In this document: positions 34,009-43,892 of the stretch, one piece after another
Position numbering within the stretch: the first letter of the stretch is position 1
Layout: the number at the start of each line of letters is the position of its first letter
NCBI GenBank assembly: GCA_002699585.1
Contig: PABP01000022.1
Coordinates: forward strand, 62,001-126,000
Direction: 5' to 3'
Length of the DNA stretch: 64,000 nt
Source of the DNA: Anaerolineaceae bacterium
Lineage (GTDB): Bacteria; Chloroflexota; Anaerolineae; Aggregatilineales; Phototrophicaceae
The notes under the pieces: model-generated
The model's database searches: none
What the model was told of the DNA's origin: nothing
What the model saw: only the letters and a program-made list of their open reading frames with translations
Translations under genes and position numbers: made by a program

Positions 34009-35007
34009 TTACTCTGTAGGCAGGCGCTTTATTAAGGCAGCCAGTTGATCGATTTGTAGCGCGCCCAGGGTGCCTTTGCCACTGAACAAGGGCATATTGC
34101 GCACGCCGTCGAGCGCATTTATCTGGAATTCGTACTCAGCTTGCAATGACAATCCAACTTCGCGGTCCATGTCGTCGCTGCCTGCAACCGTTATCAGACC
34201 CGTGTCTGGGCGGGTGGCCTTGATGGTGAGTTCATGTTTGTTTGTATACAGCACCCAATCTACCGAACTATCGGTCACATCAAACCGGGCGACTTTCGCG
34301 CCATTATAGTTGCCAAATGTGAATAGCTGGTTATCGTGCCGCAGCCCGACGCTAAAGGCCGCAAATTCGCTGTCGAACGGCGTCGGTGCCACATACGCGA
34401 CACCCGACAAACTGGTCTCCGGCATATCAAAGTTGTTGCACTGCATCCAAACGGATGCCTTGGGATAGGTGACCCCCCACTCATTCTTGAGATAGCCGTG
34501 ACCGCCGCTGAAGTCGACCGTTTTGCCATTCAGCGTCAGTTCGCCATCGATAATATGGTCGAAGCTTAGTACCGAGTGGCGATACTTCATATTTGGGAGC
34601 CAGCCTGTTTTACCCATAGCACCTGGCGAGAACAATGTGGTCGGCCACGGCTTGAGGTTACCAAAGCTCAAGTTGCCCTGTGCGCTCCCGAACTCATTAT
34701 CGATGTTGAGGCTGAGCGCGTCGGCGCTGAAGCTGCATTTGTCCATCCGTAAGTCGAAGCCATTCGGTTCGGCTTCAAACGACCCCATACGGAAATAGGT
34801 CGATTCCCCAGTGATGCCGTCCAAAACTTGAACATAAGCATGGTTGTTGCTGCCACCGACGTTCATAAAAACGCCAGGGATGATGGCGTAAACAGCATCT
34901 TGGTTGGCGCTAACCAGTTTGTAAGTCCAGCTTTCAAAAAATGGTGCGGAATGTGTGTGACCGTGATACCACTCTGGATTCATCACACTCTGGAAAAAGT
35001 TAAGCAT
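34009..35007 (-). CDS. Tocopherol cyclase-like (calycin) protein
   Basis: 332 residues without signal peptide or membrane helix. The N-terminal WYHGHTHSAPFFESWTYKLV and the central DFSGGHGYLKNEWGVTYPKA, with WMQCNNF after it, match the tocopherol cyclase / CrtC-AttH type of lipocalin-like double barrel. These domains bind prenylated lipids; plant VTE1 cyclises prenylquinols and CrtC hydrates carotenoids. In this operon a second hydratase, a prenylquinol cyclase or a carotenoid-binding role are all possible. Its start overlaps the hydrolase gene by 8 bases. Confidence 0.78.
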   Translation of the reverse strand: MLNFFQSVMNPEWYHGHTHSAPFFESWTYKLVSANQDAVYAIIPGVFMNVGGSNNHAYVQVLDGITGESTYFRMGSFEAEPNGFDLRMDKCSFSADALSLNIDNEFGSAQGNLSFGNLKPWPTTLFSPGAMGKTGWLPNMKYRHSVLSFDHIIDGELTLNGKTVDFSGGHGYLKNEWGVTYPKASVWMQCNNFDMPETSLSGVAYVAPTPFDSEFAAFSVGLRHDNQLFTFGNYNGAKVARFDVTDSSVDWVLYTNKHELTIKATRPDTGLITVAGSDDMDREVGLSLQAEYEFQINALDGVRNMPLFSGKGTLGALQIDQLAALIKRLPTE

Positions 35008-35842
35008 AGGCTGCCCCTAGGCGGTTATCTTGAATAAAAGCATCCACGGCGTCGGCAACGGCAGGCCAGCCGGGTTGGTCAGGTTCGATCAACGAGTGAT
35101 CGCTATCGACTTCAACATAGGTCACAGGCCCGGGTATACGCTCAGCGACCTGGCGCGTTAGATGCGGCAGCACCAGTTCGTCGCGTGTTCCCTGGACAAT
35201 GAGTGTGGGCACTTGGATTGTCGGCGCATGACTGAACCCATTTTGCCCTGCGATGCGCACCTGGTCAATGACCCGTGTTGGCATTTTGAAATCTTGTAAT
35301 GCCTTGATCGTTTCCGGGTCATCGAGATCAAGCGTTGGCATGATCTCATGGATATTCGAGCGCATCATCGGTGATTCCAGATTCACATCCAGCAGCTTGA
35401 TAGGTCGGAACGATGGGATCAGCCACTTGAGCGCCGGTAGCGTTTTCCACAGAACATGGTCGATCTTCCAGAACGGGGCCAGCAAGATCAGCGCATCAAT
35501 GGGATACTTGGCTGCCAGTGCCAGCGCAATCGCACCGCCCATGGAGTACCCCACGAAGATAGCCGGCTTATGCGCGGTCACTAGCCGCTGCAATCGTGAT
35601 TGTATGGCAACACACCAATCGGCATAGCAGGTTTCCGGCAGGTTGTCGATCTGACTGCCAAAACCCGGCAGCAGCGGGACATCCAGCGTCCAGCCTTGTG
35701 GCCTCAGATGTGTGGCCAGTGTCCGCATATCGCCTGGATGGCCTGGGAACCCATGAACCAGTAACATCCCCCCGCCGTTGGTGCCTTCCCACTTAAACGG
35801 CTGGTAATGCTCACCCTGGTATGCCGCGCCAAAATTGAACAT
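35000..35842 (-). CDS. Alpha/beta hydrolase, monoacylglycerol-lipase/esterase-like
   Basis: 280 residues with the fold start LLVHGFPGHPGDM, the nucleophile elbow GYSMGG (Ser100), Asp in VQGTRDELV (about 218) and His in DSDHSLIE (about 246). It is cytoplasmic, with no leader. Overall it resembles carboxylesterase Est30 and bacterial monoacylglycerol lipases. It is the first gene of the minus-strand carotenoid operon and overlaps the next by 8 bases; it might remove or transfer acyl groups from carotenoid esters, which is inference from position only. Confidence 0.85.
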   Translation of the reverse strand: MFNFGAAYQGEHYQPFKWEGTNGGGMLLVHGFPGHPGDMRTLATHLRPQGWTLDVPLLPGFGSQIDNLPETCYADWCVAIQSRLQRLVTAHKPAIFVGYSMGGAIALALAAKYPIDALILLAPFWKIDHVLWKTLPALKWLIPSFRPIKLLDVNLESPMMRSNIHEIMPTLDLDDPETIKALQDFKMPTRVIDQVRIAGQNGFSHAPTIQVPTLIVQGTRDELVLPHLTRQVAERIPGPVTYVEVDSDHSLIEPDQPGWPAVADAVDAFIQDNRLGAAYA

Positions 35843-35900
35843 GAGACATCATCCCTGGATAATCTTCAAACCAGATTAACTTGAATATAGCGCGAAAACA

Positions 35901-35911
35901 TGAGGTTTGCT
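35901..35911 (+). promoter_or_regulatory. Direct repeat TGAGGTTTGCT, copy 1, in the divergent carotenoid control region
   Basis: An exact 11-mer that recurs at 36004, 103 bp away on the same strand, both between the two divergent carotenoid operons. Copy 1 overlaps the likely -35 region of the minus-strand operon (candidate -10 TATATT at 35884-35889 on the minus strand). Confidence 0.4.
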
Positions 35912-36003
35912 TTAAAAGTCCGTGGGACGGGGTATAAGTGGGTAGAGGTGGCAATTGCCTAATGGCATTTTTGACTTTACGAAAATGGGTATCTGCTTAA
36001 CGT

Positions 36004-36014
36004 TGAGGTTTGCT
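36004..36014 (+). promoter_or_regulatory. Direct repeat TGAGGTTTGCT, copy 2
   Basis: Second exact copy, about 55 bp upstream of a weak -10-like TATAGT (36070-36075) for crtI. The pair may be binding sites for a shared light or redox regulator of both operons. Confidence 0.4.
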
Positions 36015-36098
36015 CATTCCTTTCTTAGCTTGATTTCATCCTGTGCTATGACCTAAGAGCGATAACAGATATAGTCTAATTTTCACGAAAGTTTGAAC

Positions 36099-37634
36099 AT
36101 GTCGAAAGTTGTAACCATTGGTAGTGGCTTTGGCGGTCTTGGTGCGGCGATTCGCCTCGCAGCCCAAGGTCATGATGTAGAAATATTCGAAAAGCGCGAT
36201 AAACCCGGTGGTCGGGCTTACACGTACGAGATGGACGGATTCAAGTTCGATGGTGGCCCGACGGTTCTCACAGCCCCTTTCATGTTTGATGACCTGTGGG
36301 AAGTCGCTGGCAAGCGTCGTGAGGACTATTTTGAGATGGTCCCCTGCGATCCCTACTATCGCATCTTCGACGCCAACAAAAATCACTTTGACTATAACGG
36401 CGACGAGGACTTCATCCTCGATCAAATCGCCAAATTCAACCCGGCGGACCGTGAAGGCTACCAGCGCTTTATGGGCACGACCCAGGCTATCTTCGAGAAG
36501 GGTTTTATCGAACTGGCGGATAAGCCCTTCCTGCACTTCACCGATATGCTCAAAGTCGCGCCCGACCTCATCAAGATGCAGTCCTACCTGAGTGTATATC
36601 GGTACGTGTCGCAGTTCGTTAGCAACGAATTCCTGCGCCGCGTTTTCTCATTCCATCCGTTGCTGATCGGTGGCAATCCCTTCGATGCACCTTCGATTTA
36701 TGCAATGATTCACTATCTGGAACGCGAATGGGGCATCTGGTACGCCAAAGGCGGTACGGGCGCGCTGGTGAACGCGATGGTACGCCTGTTTGAAGACCTC
36801 GGTGGTAAGCTGCACCTCAACACCGAAGTTGACGAGATCGTCGTTGGTAACAAACGGGCTACGGGCATTCGTCTGGGGGATGGCACCTTTATCCCTGCCG
36901 ATCATGTCGTCGCCAATGCGGATGTGGGTTTTGTCTACAACAACATGATCGACAAGAACCAGCAAAGTCTGTATCTGCGCAGCAAGATGCGCCTGATGAA
37001 ATACAGTATGTCGCTTTTCGTTATCTATTTTGGCACCAAGCGCCAGTATCGTGATGTCGGCCTGCGCCATCACAACATCATCCTGGGGCAGCGTTATAAG
37101 CATTTGCTAGAGGATATCTTCCAGAAGAAGCTGCTCTCAGACGATTTCTCGTTGTATCTGCACATGCCGACCATGACAGATTCCTCGCTTGCGCCGGAAG
37201 GTCATGAGAATTTCTATGTGCTTTCGCCTGTGCCGCACCTCGGTTCCGGCATCGACTGGACCAAAGCTGCTAAACCCTACCGCGATGCCATCATGCAATT
37301 CTTAGAAGACAACTATCTGCCGGATTTGCAGGAAAACATCGTCACGGAGCACACTATCGACCCGCTGCACTTCAAAGACACGCTCAATAGCCGCATGGGG
37401 GCCGCCTTCTCGGTACAGCCCATTCTGGCGCAGTCAGCCTGGTTCCGACCGCACAATCGCTCGGAAGACTTTGAGAATCTCTATTTCGTTGGCGCGGGCA
37501 CCCATCCCGGGGCAGGTCTGCCCGGTGTGTTATCTTCTTCAATCATCGTTCAGGATCTCATCGGCCCGGCCCACAGCACGGTTAAAGCGCCGCGCTCGAT
37601 GACGACCTCACAACCCATAAAGGCGACTTCATGA
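36099..37634 (+). CDS. crtI: Phytoene desaturase
   Basis: Converts phytoene to lycopene or neurosporene. 511 residues: FAD fold at the N-terminus ([37 protein letters not shown]), [13 protein letters not shown], the middle [20 protein letters not shown], and the C-terminal CrtI signature [19 protein letters not shown]. Of the three CrtI paralogues this one has the most typical sequence and is directly coupled to crtB by a 4-base ATGA overlap, so it is the likely desaturase of the core pathway. ATG 36099 is preferred over TTG 36093. Confidence 0.93.
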   Translation: MSKVVTIGSGFGGLGAAIRLAAQGHDVEIFEKRDKPGGRAYTYEMDGFKFDGGPTVLTAPFMFDDLWEVAGKRREDYFEMVPCDPYYRIFDANKNHFDYNGDEDFILDQIAKFNPADREGYQRFMGTTQAIFEKGFIELADKPFLHFTDMLKVAPDLIKMQSYLSVYRYVSQFVSNEFLRRVFSFHPLLIGGNPFDAPSIYAMIHYLEREWGIWYAKGGTGALVNAMVRLFEDLGGKLHLNTEVDEIVVGNKRATGIRLGDGTFIPADHVVANADVGFVYNNMIDKNQQSLYLRSKMRLMKYSMSLFVIYFGTKRQYRDVGLRHHNIILGQRYKHLLEDIFQKKLLSDDFSLYLHMPTMTDSSLAPEGHENFYVLSPVPHLGSGIDWTKAAKPYRDAIMQFLEDNYLPDLQENIVTEHTIDPLHFKDTLNSRMGAAFSVQPILAQSAWFRPHNRSEDFENLYFVGAGTHPGAGLPGVLSSSIIVQDLIGPAHSTVKAPRSMTTSQPIKATS

Positions 37635-38593
37635 GTTTGTTGCAACCACCTCCCTGGGAAATCCGGCTGTTGACGGCAGCGACAGAAGCCCTCGACAGTC
37701 AGAAGCTCACGCTGCATCATCCGGTCGATAGCCCGGAGTTGAGTGATGCTTATGCTTATTGTGAGCAGTTGACGCGCCGTCATAGCCGGACGTTTTTCCT
37801 CGCATCGGAACTGCTGCCCAGGGAAAAGCGGCGTGCGGCGCGTGCTCTGTATGCTTTCTGTCGTATCACCGATGACATCGTCGATGCGCCGGGGCGTACC
37901 AATCAGGAGCGCGAAAGTGATTTATGCGCCTGGGAGGACATGAGCATGTCCACGCTGCCGGTGCAGAGTTCGCAGGTCAGCCTGGCCTGGAATGATGCCC
38001 AGCGTCGTTTTCGGATTCCGCGCGGTTATGCCCATCAACTCATTGAGGGCTGTGCCCGCGACATCGGCCATACTCGCTACGAAACGTTCGCTGACTTGGC
38101 CGAATATTCCTATGGCGTAGCATCTACCGTAGGCTTGATGGCTATGCATATTATCGGCTTTGAAGGTGAAGAAGCGCTGCCTTATGCTGTACGGCTGGGT
38201 GTTGCCCTCCAAATGACTAACATCCTGCGCGATGTCGGCGAAGATTGGCGCAATGGTCGCGTTTACTTGCCCCAGGACGAAATGCGCCAGTTCGGCGTGA
38301 CAGAAGATCAGATCGCGGCTGGCCACGTTAACGACCAGTGGCGGCGCTTTATGGCTTTCCAGATTGAGCGCAATCGTCGCCTGTATCAGCAATCGCTCCC
38401 TGGGATTGGGTTGTTAGTTCGTGATGGCCGTTTTGCCATTGCCGCTGCTGCCCGGCTTTATGAATCCGTCCTTACCGATATTGAGTCCTCCGATTATGAT
38501 GTGTTCTCACGTCGGGCACATATCAGCGCTGTGGGTAAGCTGGTACGTCTACCACGCATCTGGTGGCAGGCCCGGACAGCCCAAGTAAGCTAA
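37631..38593 (+). CDS. crtB: Phytoene synthase
   Basis: Joins two geranylgeranyl diphosphates to phytoene, the committed step. 320 residues: [13 protein letters not shown], the first aspartate-rich motif [16 protein letters not shown] (about 75-90) and the second [18 protein letters not shown] (about 197-214). The N-terminal 35 residues before the conserved domain are extra. It overlaps crtI and precedes a lactate dehydrogenase gene by 24 bases. A squalene-synthase function is less likely because of the partner crtI. Confidence 0.95.
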   Translation: MSLLQPPPWEIRLLTAATEALDSQKLTLHHPVDSPELSDAYAYCEQLTRRHSRTFFLASELLPREKRRAARALYAFCRITDDIVDAPGRTNQERESDLCAWEDMSMSTLPVQSSQVSLAWNDAQRRFRIPRGYAHQLIEGCARDIGHTRYETFADLAEYSYGVASTVGLMAMHIIGFEGEEALPYAVRLGVALQMTNILRDVGEDWRNGRVYLPQDEMRQFGVTEDQIAAGHVNDQWRRFMAFQIERNRRLYQQSLPGIGLLVRDGRFAIAAAARLYESVLTDIESSDYDVFSRRAHISAVGKLVRLPRIWWQARTAQVS

Positions 38594-38617
38594 CGGACAT
38601 CATACCCAGGGGGAACT

Positions 38618-39571
38618 ATGAAAATAGGCATTGTTGGTAGTGGATTGGTCGGTGCAACCGCCGCTTATGCGATGGTCATGGGCGGGGTCGGTCGCGAAAT
38701 TGTCCTCGTTGACCTCAACCGTGAGCGTTCGCAGGCAGAAGCCGATGACCTGTACCATGCCGTACCCTTCGCATCGCCCTTAGAAATCACGGCTGGTTCC
38801 TACGAAGACCTCAAAGGCTGCAAAGTCGTCATCATCGCTGCTGGCGTTGGCCAGAAGCCCGGAGAAACACGTCTGCAACTGTTAGGACGCAATGCGGCTG
38901 TCTTTAAGCAAGTTGTGCCCGCTGTGGTCAACGCTGCGCCAGATGCCATCCTCGTCGTAGCGACCAACCCCGTCGATGTCATGACCCATTTAACGGCCCG
39001 CTATGCCGCTGAACTCGGCGTGAGTTCACAGCGCGTACTCGGCAGTGGTACCACCCTGGATACGGCCCGTTTCCGGGCGTTATTGGCCCGTCATGTCGGC
39101 GTCGATTCGCGTCATGTGCATGCTTACGTCATTGGCGAACACGGTGACAGCGAAGTGCTGGCGTGGTCGCAAGCGGCTGTGGGTGGCGTGCCGCTGCTGC
39201 AATTCTGTGATGATCGCAGCATTCCCTGGAACGAGAACATCAAGCAGGGCATTGAAGACGGTGTGCGTAATGCTGCCTATCACATCATCAATGGCAAAGG
39301 CGCAACCTACTATGGTATCGGCAGCGCCCTCGCACGCATTACCGACATCATCCTGCACGATCAACGCTCGATTTTGACCATCTGCAACCCAGAATCCAAT
39401 ATCGCAGGCATTGAAGATGTCACGGTGGCTATGCCGCATTTGCTGGGTGGCGAGGGCGTCATTGGCGAGCATCACCCCCTGAACCTGACTGATGGTGAGC
39501 AGCAAGCCCTGCATGATAGTGCTGCCCTCATCAAAAACCTTATCACTGACCTGATTGAACAAGGTGCATAG
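38618..39571 (+). CDS. ldh: L-lactate dehydrogenase
   Basis: 317 residues of the NAD-dependent lactate/malate dehydrogenase family: [14 protein letters not shown] (NAD fold), [16 protein letters not shown] with Gln before Lys (the lactate-type specificity residue, where malate enzymes have Arg), [10 protein letters not shown], and [13 protein letters not shown] with the catalytic His. GGGGA (SD) lies about 5 bases before the ATG. It lies inside the carotenoid operon, between crtB and the lycopene cyclase, with 24- and 5-base gaps, so it is probably co-transcribed although its reaction is unrelated. Confidence 0.93.
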   Translation: MKIGIVGSGLVGATAAYAMVMGGVGREIVLVDLNRERSQAEADDLYHAVPFASPLEITAGSYEDLKGCKVVIIAAGVGQKPGETRLQLLGRNAAVFKQVVPAVVNAAPDAILVVATNPVDVMTHLTARYAAELGVSSQRVLGSGTTLDTARFRALLARHVGVDSRHVHAYVIGEHGDSEVLAWSQAAVGGVPLLQFCDDRSIPWNENIKQGIEDGVRNAAYHIINGKGATYYGIGSALARITDIILHDQRSILTICNPESNIAGIEDVTVAMPHLLGGEGVIGEHHPLNLTDGEQQALHDSAALIKNLITDLIEQGA

Positions 39572-39576
39572 GCCCT

Positions 39577-40425
39577 ATGACCTACTTTGCATTCCTGGCA
39601 ATCTTCCTGGGTATCCCGCTTGTCGTGCTCAGCCTGCGCACCATCGCAGACTATCATCGCGGCCACTGGATGCCGACAGCGCTAAATGCCTTCAAGCCCT
39701 GGGTTGTGCTGCTGGGTCTGTGTATTGTGGCGCTTATCTACACCACGCCCTGGGACAACTACCTCGTGGCGACGGGTGTTTGGTGGTATGACCCGCTGTT
39801 GGTGAATGGCCTTGTCCTGGGTTACGTGCCCATCGAAGAATATACCTTCTTCCTGGTCCAGCCTGTGATGACGGGCTTGTTCACGCTCTGGCTGATGCGC
39901 AGCCTGCCCTTGAACCCGCAGCCCGCTGACCAACTCACAATCCGCAAATGGGCGACAGTCATCGTCGGCCTGATATGGCTGGCCAGCGTGATACTGCTGG
40001 GCCTTTCGCTCAGCACTGAGGCATTCCGCCCCGGCACCTATCTGGCCCTGGAGTTGTCCTGGGCGCTCATTCCTGTTCTGATTCAATTGGCCTTTGGCGC
40101 GGATATTCTATTGCGCCATTGGCGTATTGTCTTTGCAGGCATTGCCATTCCGACGCTTTACCTCAGCTTTGCCGATGCCATCGCCATCAATGCCGGGACC
40201 TGGACCATCGACCCGGCACAATCGACGCATATTTTGCTAGGCGGCATCTTGCCGATTGAGGAATTCGTCTTTTTCCTGCTGACCAATACGCTGGTTGTCT
40301 TTGGCCTGACACTCGTCCTGGCAGAGGAAAGCCAGTCACGGGCGCGTCGTTTGCAGCAGTTGCCCCTCGTGGGCCGATTTTTTAGTCTCTTGTTACCAGG
40401 CCCCGATGTGGCCTTAGAAAGATAG
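39577..40425 (+). CDS. Lycopene cyclase, CrtYc-CrtYd fused type
   Basis: 282 residues, a tandem duplication with about seven membrane helices. Repeat 1 has PWDNYLVATGVWWYD and GYVPIEEYTFFLVQPVMTGL; repeat 2 has DAIAINAGTWTIDP and GILPIEEFVFFLLTNTLVVF. The PIEE/PxEE glutamates are the proposed catalytic acids. This is the actinobacterial heterodimeric (CrtYc/CrtYd) and archaeal/fungal type joined into one chain, not CruA or CrtL. Together with the CruF hydratase it suggests that only one end of lycopene is closed. The gene lies 5 bases after ldh and 4 before the next. Confidence 0.92.
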   Translation: MTYFAFLAIFLGIPLVVLSLRTIADYHRGHWMPTALNAFKPWVVLLGLCIVALIYTTPWDNYLVATGVWWYDPLLVNGLVLGYVPIEEYTFFLVQPVMTGLFTLWLMRSLPLNPQPADQLTIRKWATVIVGLIWLASVILLGLSLSTEAFRPGTYLALELSWALIPVLIQLAFGADILLRHWRIVFAGIAIPTLYLSFADAIAINAGTWTIDPAQSTHILLGGILPIEEFVFFLLTNTLVVFGLTLVLAEESQSRARRLQQLPLVGRFFSLLLPGPDVALER

Positions 40426-40429
40426 TTCC

Positions 40430-40864
40430 ATGAATATCTGGCAGTTCCAACATATGCTCTCGCGTCGTTTACAAAAATGGGCCATTGTTAGCATCGGCAG
40501 CGGCCTCCTGATGCGCTTCGGTAGCCCATTCTATAAGGGCATCGGCGCTCAATTTATTGGCTGGGGCGCGATCAATGCGGCGATTGCCTTATTTGGTCGC
40601 AATAGCGCCGATAATCGTGCCGCTGACATACCCAATCCCGGCCTGCTCAGCGTCAAAGAAAAAGAAACCAGTAATCTGCGTAAGCTGCTGATGGTCAATG
40701 CTGGCCTGGATGTCTTATACGTGCTGTTTGGTCTGCGCATGGCCCGCCGCGATAAAGGCGACGGTGTTCGCCGTGGTAACGGCCTCGGCATCGTGATTCA
40801 GGGGGCATTCCTGCTCATCTTCGACTTGCTGCATGCCAGTGGTCTACCCGATCCTGAAGACTAG
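40430..40864 (+). CDS. Small integral membrane protein, DUF6992-like
   Basis: 144 residues with three hydrophobic segments (about 18-34, 40-58 and 85-103) plus a C-terminal one near 120-135. Segments such as GLLMRFGSPFYKGIGAQFIGWGAINAAIALFG and LMVNAGLDVLYVLFGLRMARR are typical of a small family often seen near carotenoid genes (given here as separate motifs: FYKGIGAQFIGWGAI; NAGLDVLYVLFGL). Function unknown; perhaps an accessory protein for the cyclase. It is the last gene of the plus-strand carotenoid operon. Confidence 0.7.
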   Translation: MNIWQFQHMLSRRLQKWAIVSIGSGLLMRFGSPFYKGIGAQFIGWGAINAAIALFGRNSADNRAADIPNPGLLSVKEKETSNLRKLLMVNAGLDVLYVLFGLRMARRDKGDGVRRGNGLGIVIQGAFLLIFDLLHASGLPDPED

Positions 40865-40949
40865 ATTTTGCGGCTATTTTCAACGGGTATTTTGTTATGG
40901 GATCATTTTTATCTATATCCTATGGCAAAAGGTGACAAAATAAATCTAA

Positions 40950-42368
40950 CTAGTCATCGCCTCTGGCTGCTTTGAAAGCGGCCAGGGTGGTTTCTCTAGC
41001 CGCGCTGTGATCCACAATCGGCGCGGGATAGTCGGCTGGGGGAGGGTCCATTTTCCAGGGTGCGTGAATGTGTTTATCGGGTACATCAGCTAACTCTGGG
41101 ACCCAGTGCCGCAAATACCCTGGTGAAGCGTACTTCTCCGACTGCGAAACCGGATTAAAAATGCGGAAATAGGGCTGGGCGTCGGTGCCTGTACCCGCCG
41201 CCCACTGCCAGCCGCCGTTGTTCGCTGCCGGGTCACCGTCGATCAAAAGCTGCATGAAGTGTACATCCCCATGCTTCCAGTAGATCAGCAAATCCTTGGT
41301 CAAAAAGCTGGCGACAATCATACGTGCTCGGTTGGGCATCCAACCCATGGCTTTAAGCTGCCGCATGGGTGCATCGACCACTGGGTAGCCCGTCTGCCCA
41401 TCTTTCCAGGCTTGCAAGTGATCCTCGTCATCGACCCACGCCAGCGAAGCATAGGTATCGACAAAATCGCGTGCCATCACATGCGGATAGTGATACAAAA
41501 TGTGCATATAGAACTCGCGCCAAGTCAATTCACTGACCCACGTCGCAATCGAGTCCTTATAGTCCTCGTTACGCGCCCGTGAATAGGTGTCGCGGGCGGT
41601 CCAGTAAGCTTTCCTGGGCGAGAGCAGCCCCAGGCGCAAATACGGCGATAGGTACGATGTCCCTGTAGGCCGATCCGCTGCAAACGGATCGATAACCAGC
41701 GCATTGCGCGTTTCACTATACGCTTTGATGTCGGCGTCGATAAACTGCTCTAATAGCGCCTGTGCCCGTGCTTCTGAGGCTTCCGGCATGTCAATCGTTT
41801 CATCGAATCCCAGGTCGCTGAGTGTAGGCATCTCATCTGATAGCTGCGCCAGCCCATCCGCAAATGCCGACTTTTTGAACACTGTTTTCACGCACTCCGG
41901 TTTGTCGATGCCGTTCCACGTCTTTTTGAAAGGCGTAAAAACGCGATATGGATTGCCATCGTCCTTGAGCACGCTCCCCGGCGGCAGCAAAATCGCATCA
42001 TCGAAAGTCTGCATATCGACTTTGAGTGCCTTAGCTATGGCCTCATCACGCTGCCTTGCATACGGTGAATAATCCTTGTTGAAATAGACCGCTTCCGCGC
42101 CCGTTTTTTCGACCAGTTCCGATAGCACACTCACCGGGTCCCCGCGCCGGATGACCAACTGGGCGTCATACTTGGCAAGGGCATCATTCAGCGAGTGCAG
42201 GGCTTTCAGCATAAACTTGACGCGCGGCGCACCCACTCGTGGACTGGTTAGCAGCCTGTCATCGAAGATAAACACCGGAATGACTGCCTGACCGCTGTCG
42301 ATGGCATGGTGCAGGGCGATGTTGTCTTGCAGTCGCAGGTCGCGCCGGAACCAGTGAATCACAGTCAT
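40950..42368 (-). CDS. Deoxyribodipyrimidine photolyase (class I CPD type)
   Basis: Repairs UV-induced pyrimidine dimers with blue light. 472 residues: N-terminal antenna Rossmann domain (HWFRRDLRLQDNIAL), then the FAD domain with ELTWREFYMHILYHYP, GYPVVDAPMRQLKAMGWMPN, RARMIVASFLTKDL, and the DGDPAANNGGWQWAAGTG stretch including the Asn that distinguishes photolyases from many cryptochromes. It diverges in orientation from the preceding cyclase operon and is 12 bases downstream of the CrtD gene, so it may share that transcript. Placement in the pigment island supports a common light-stress response. Confidence 0.93.
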   Translation of the reverse strand: MTVIHWFRRDLRLQDNIALHHAIDSGQAVIPVFIFDDRLLTSPRVGAPRVKFMLKALHSLNDALAKYDAQLVIRRGDPVSVLSELVEKTGAEAVYFNKDYSPYARQRDEAIAKALKVDMQTFDDAILLPPGSVLKDDGNPYRVFTPFKKTWNGIDKPECVKTVFKKSAFADGLAQLSDEMPTLSDLGFDETIDMPEASEARAQALLEQFIDADIKAYSETRNALVIDPFAADRPTGTSYLSPYLRLGLLSPRKAYWTARDTYSRARNEDYKDSIATWVSELTWREFYMHILYHYPHVMARDFVDTYASLAWVDDEDHLQAWKDGQTGYPVVDAPMRQLKAMGWMPNRARMIVASFLTKDLLIYWKHGDVHFMQLLIDGDPAANNGGWQWAAGTGTDAQPYFRIFNPVSQSEKYASPGYLRHWVPELADVPDKHIHAPWKMDPPPADYPAPIVDHSAARETTLAAFKAARGDD

Positions 42369-42380
42369 AGCTGTTATCCT

Positions 42381-43892
42381 CTAATTGAACTGTCGCATGA
42401 CGTCTTTGGCCACACGTATACCGCCGAGCGTCACGCCTGCGGTCGATTGCCCCGGAAAGATGCTGTCACCGACCAATCGCAGGTTGGGGATGCCTGTTCG
42501 TGGGCCTCTAGCGCGGAACAGCGACGTCTGCGGAAAGCCACCGACCATGCCATCCTGCCGCAGCGTGTAAAATTCATAGGTGACAGGCGTTCCCGGCAGC
42601 ACCAACTCAGTAGCTGACCTAAAGCCCGGTATCACGGCATCAATCCGGCTGATGATCGTGTCGGCCATTTGCTGCTTGGTCGCTTGATAGGCTTGATGGT
42701 CGTTTTCGAGCAAATCCCACCAGCGGTCGATGCGCGTATGGGTGCTGACTGTCACAGCGCGCATACCTTGTGGCGCACGGCTTGTATCCCATTCTGGCGA
42801 CATGGATACAAACAGTGTTTCACCTTCGCCCATTGGACCATCCAGCGTTCGCACAATCTGATGGTGATCGGCGGTGTTTGGTGGCAGTCTGTCGGATCGA
42901 ATGCCCAGGTGCAGCACGAACGCGCCATAGGTCGCTTCTCTTTGCTGAACCTCGCGTTTGAGCGCAGGTGGTGCATCCTCGCTCAGTAGGCTTTCCAGCG
43001 ACCAGGGGGTCGTATTGGCCACCACAAAATCCGCTTGGAATAACATTTCTTGTGTCGTTCGGCGTCCTTTTTTTGCATAGACGCCTATCGCACGGCCATT
43101 TTCGACGGCGATGCGCGTCACGAAATGCCGATAATGAATCTGCCCGCCCAGCTCACACACTTTATCGGCCAGCGTCTGTGCGATATTGCCGATGCCACCC
43201 TCAACGTGATACACACCCTGGCGCGTTAGGTCGAGGGCGGTGGCACCATACAGTGCATTGACCTGCTTACTGGTTGCCTGCGCGGAAATCAGCAGGGAGG
43301 CATCCAGAAAGCGCACAAAGGCTCGGTCATTGTGCAGGCCCAAGCGCTTGAGCCATTGATGCACCGAGGACAGGGCAAACGGCGCCAGCCGTATATCCTG
43401 CGGGAAGTGCCGTAAGCCCACTTTGATGAGCTGTCCCAGTTCGGCTATGTCTTGCGGTGGCCAGGGCAGTCCCTCAGCGGACATCTGCCATGCTAAATCG
43501 GCAACACGTCGCTGCTGTTCCCAGAAGCGGCCACTATTGGGGAATTTGGCCAGCACGTCTTGGTGATCCTGGCACATCTGGATTGTGCGATCTGGCAGGT
43601 GCACAACCCAGGCGGGGTCATGCTGATGAACGGGCCAGTTGATGTCTAGCATGCGTCCAGCAACCGCATGGGGTCCATTAGGCTGGAACCCGCCCGCCAC
43701 CGTCGCGCCGGAGTCAAAGCGATAGCCCTTATGGATAAACGTGCTGGCACTGCCGCCAGGGTAGGTCTGGGCTTCGTACACGCTGACGCGATAGCCTGCC
43801 TGGGCCAGTAGGGCGGCTGTCGTCAGGCCGCCAACGCCTGCGCCAATGATCGCAATATGGGGTGTCTTGCTCATGAGGATGGCTTCACTCAC
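42381..43892 (-). CDS. crtD: Carotenoid 3',4'-desaturase, cyanobacterial CrtD type
   Basis: 503 residues (497 from ATG 43874). FAD fold IAIIGAGVGGLTTAALLAQ, then PGGSASTFIHKGYRFDSGAT and VAGGFQPNGPHAVAGRM. The block WPVHQHDPAWVVHLPD plus FWEQQRRVADLAW is characteristic of the cyanobacterial CrtD group rather than of CrtI. The C-terminal FAD motif is LVGDSIFPGQSTAGVTLGG. With CruF and a CruG-like enzyme this completes the end-group chemistry of a myxol-type carotenoid. The GTG at 43892 overlaps the stop of the SRPBCC gene by 4 bases. Confidence 0.85.
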   Translation of the reverse strand: MSEAILMSKTPHIAIIGAGVGGLTTAALLAQAGYRVSVYEAQTYPGGSASTFIHKGYRFDSGATVAGGFQPNGPHAVAGRMLDINWPVHQHDPAWVVHLPDRTIQMCQDHQDVLAKFPNSGRFWEQQRRVADLAWQMSAEGLPWPPQDIAELGQLIKVGLRHFPQDIRLAPFALSSVHQWLKRLGLHNDRAFVRFLDASLLISAQATSKQVNALYGATALDLTRQGVYHVEGGIGNIAQTLADKVCELGGQIHYRHFVTRIAVENGRAIGVYAKKGRRTTQEMLFQADFVVANTTPWSLESLLSEDAPPALKREVQQREATYGAFVLHLGIRSDRLPPNTADHHQIVRTLDGPMGEGETLFVSMSPEWDTSRAPQGMRAVTVSTHTRIDRWWDLLENDHQAYQATKQQMADTIISRIDAVIPGFRSATELVLPGTPVTYEFYTLRQDGMVGGFPQTSLFRARGPRTGIPNLRLVGDSIFPGQSTAGVTLGGIRVAKDVMRQFN

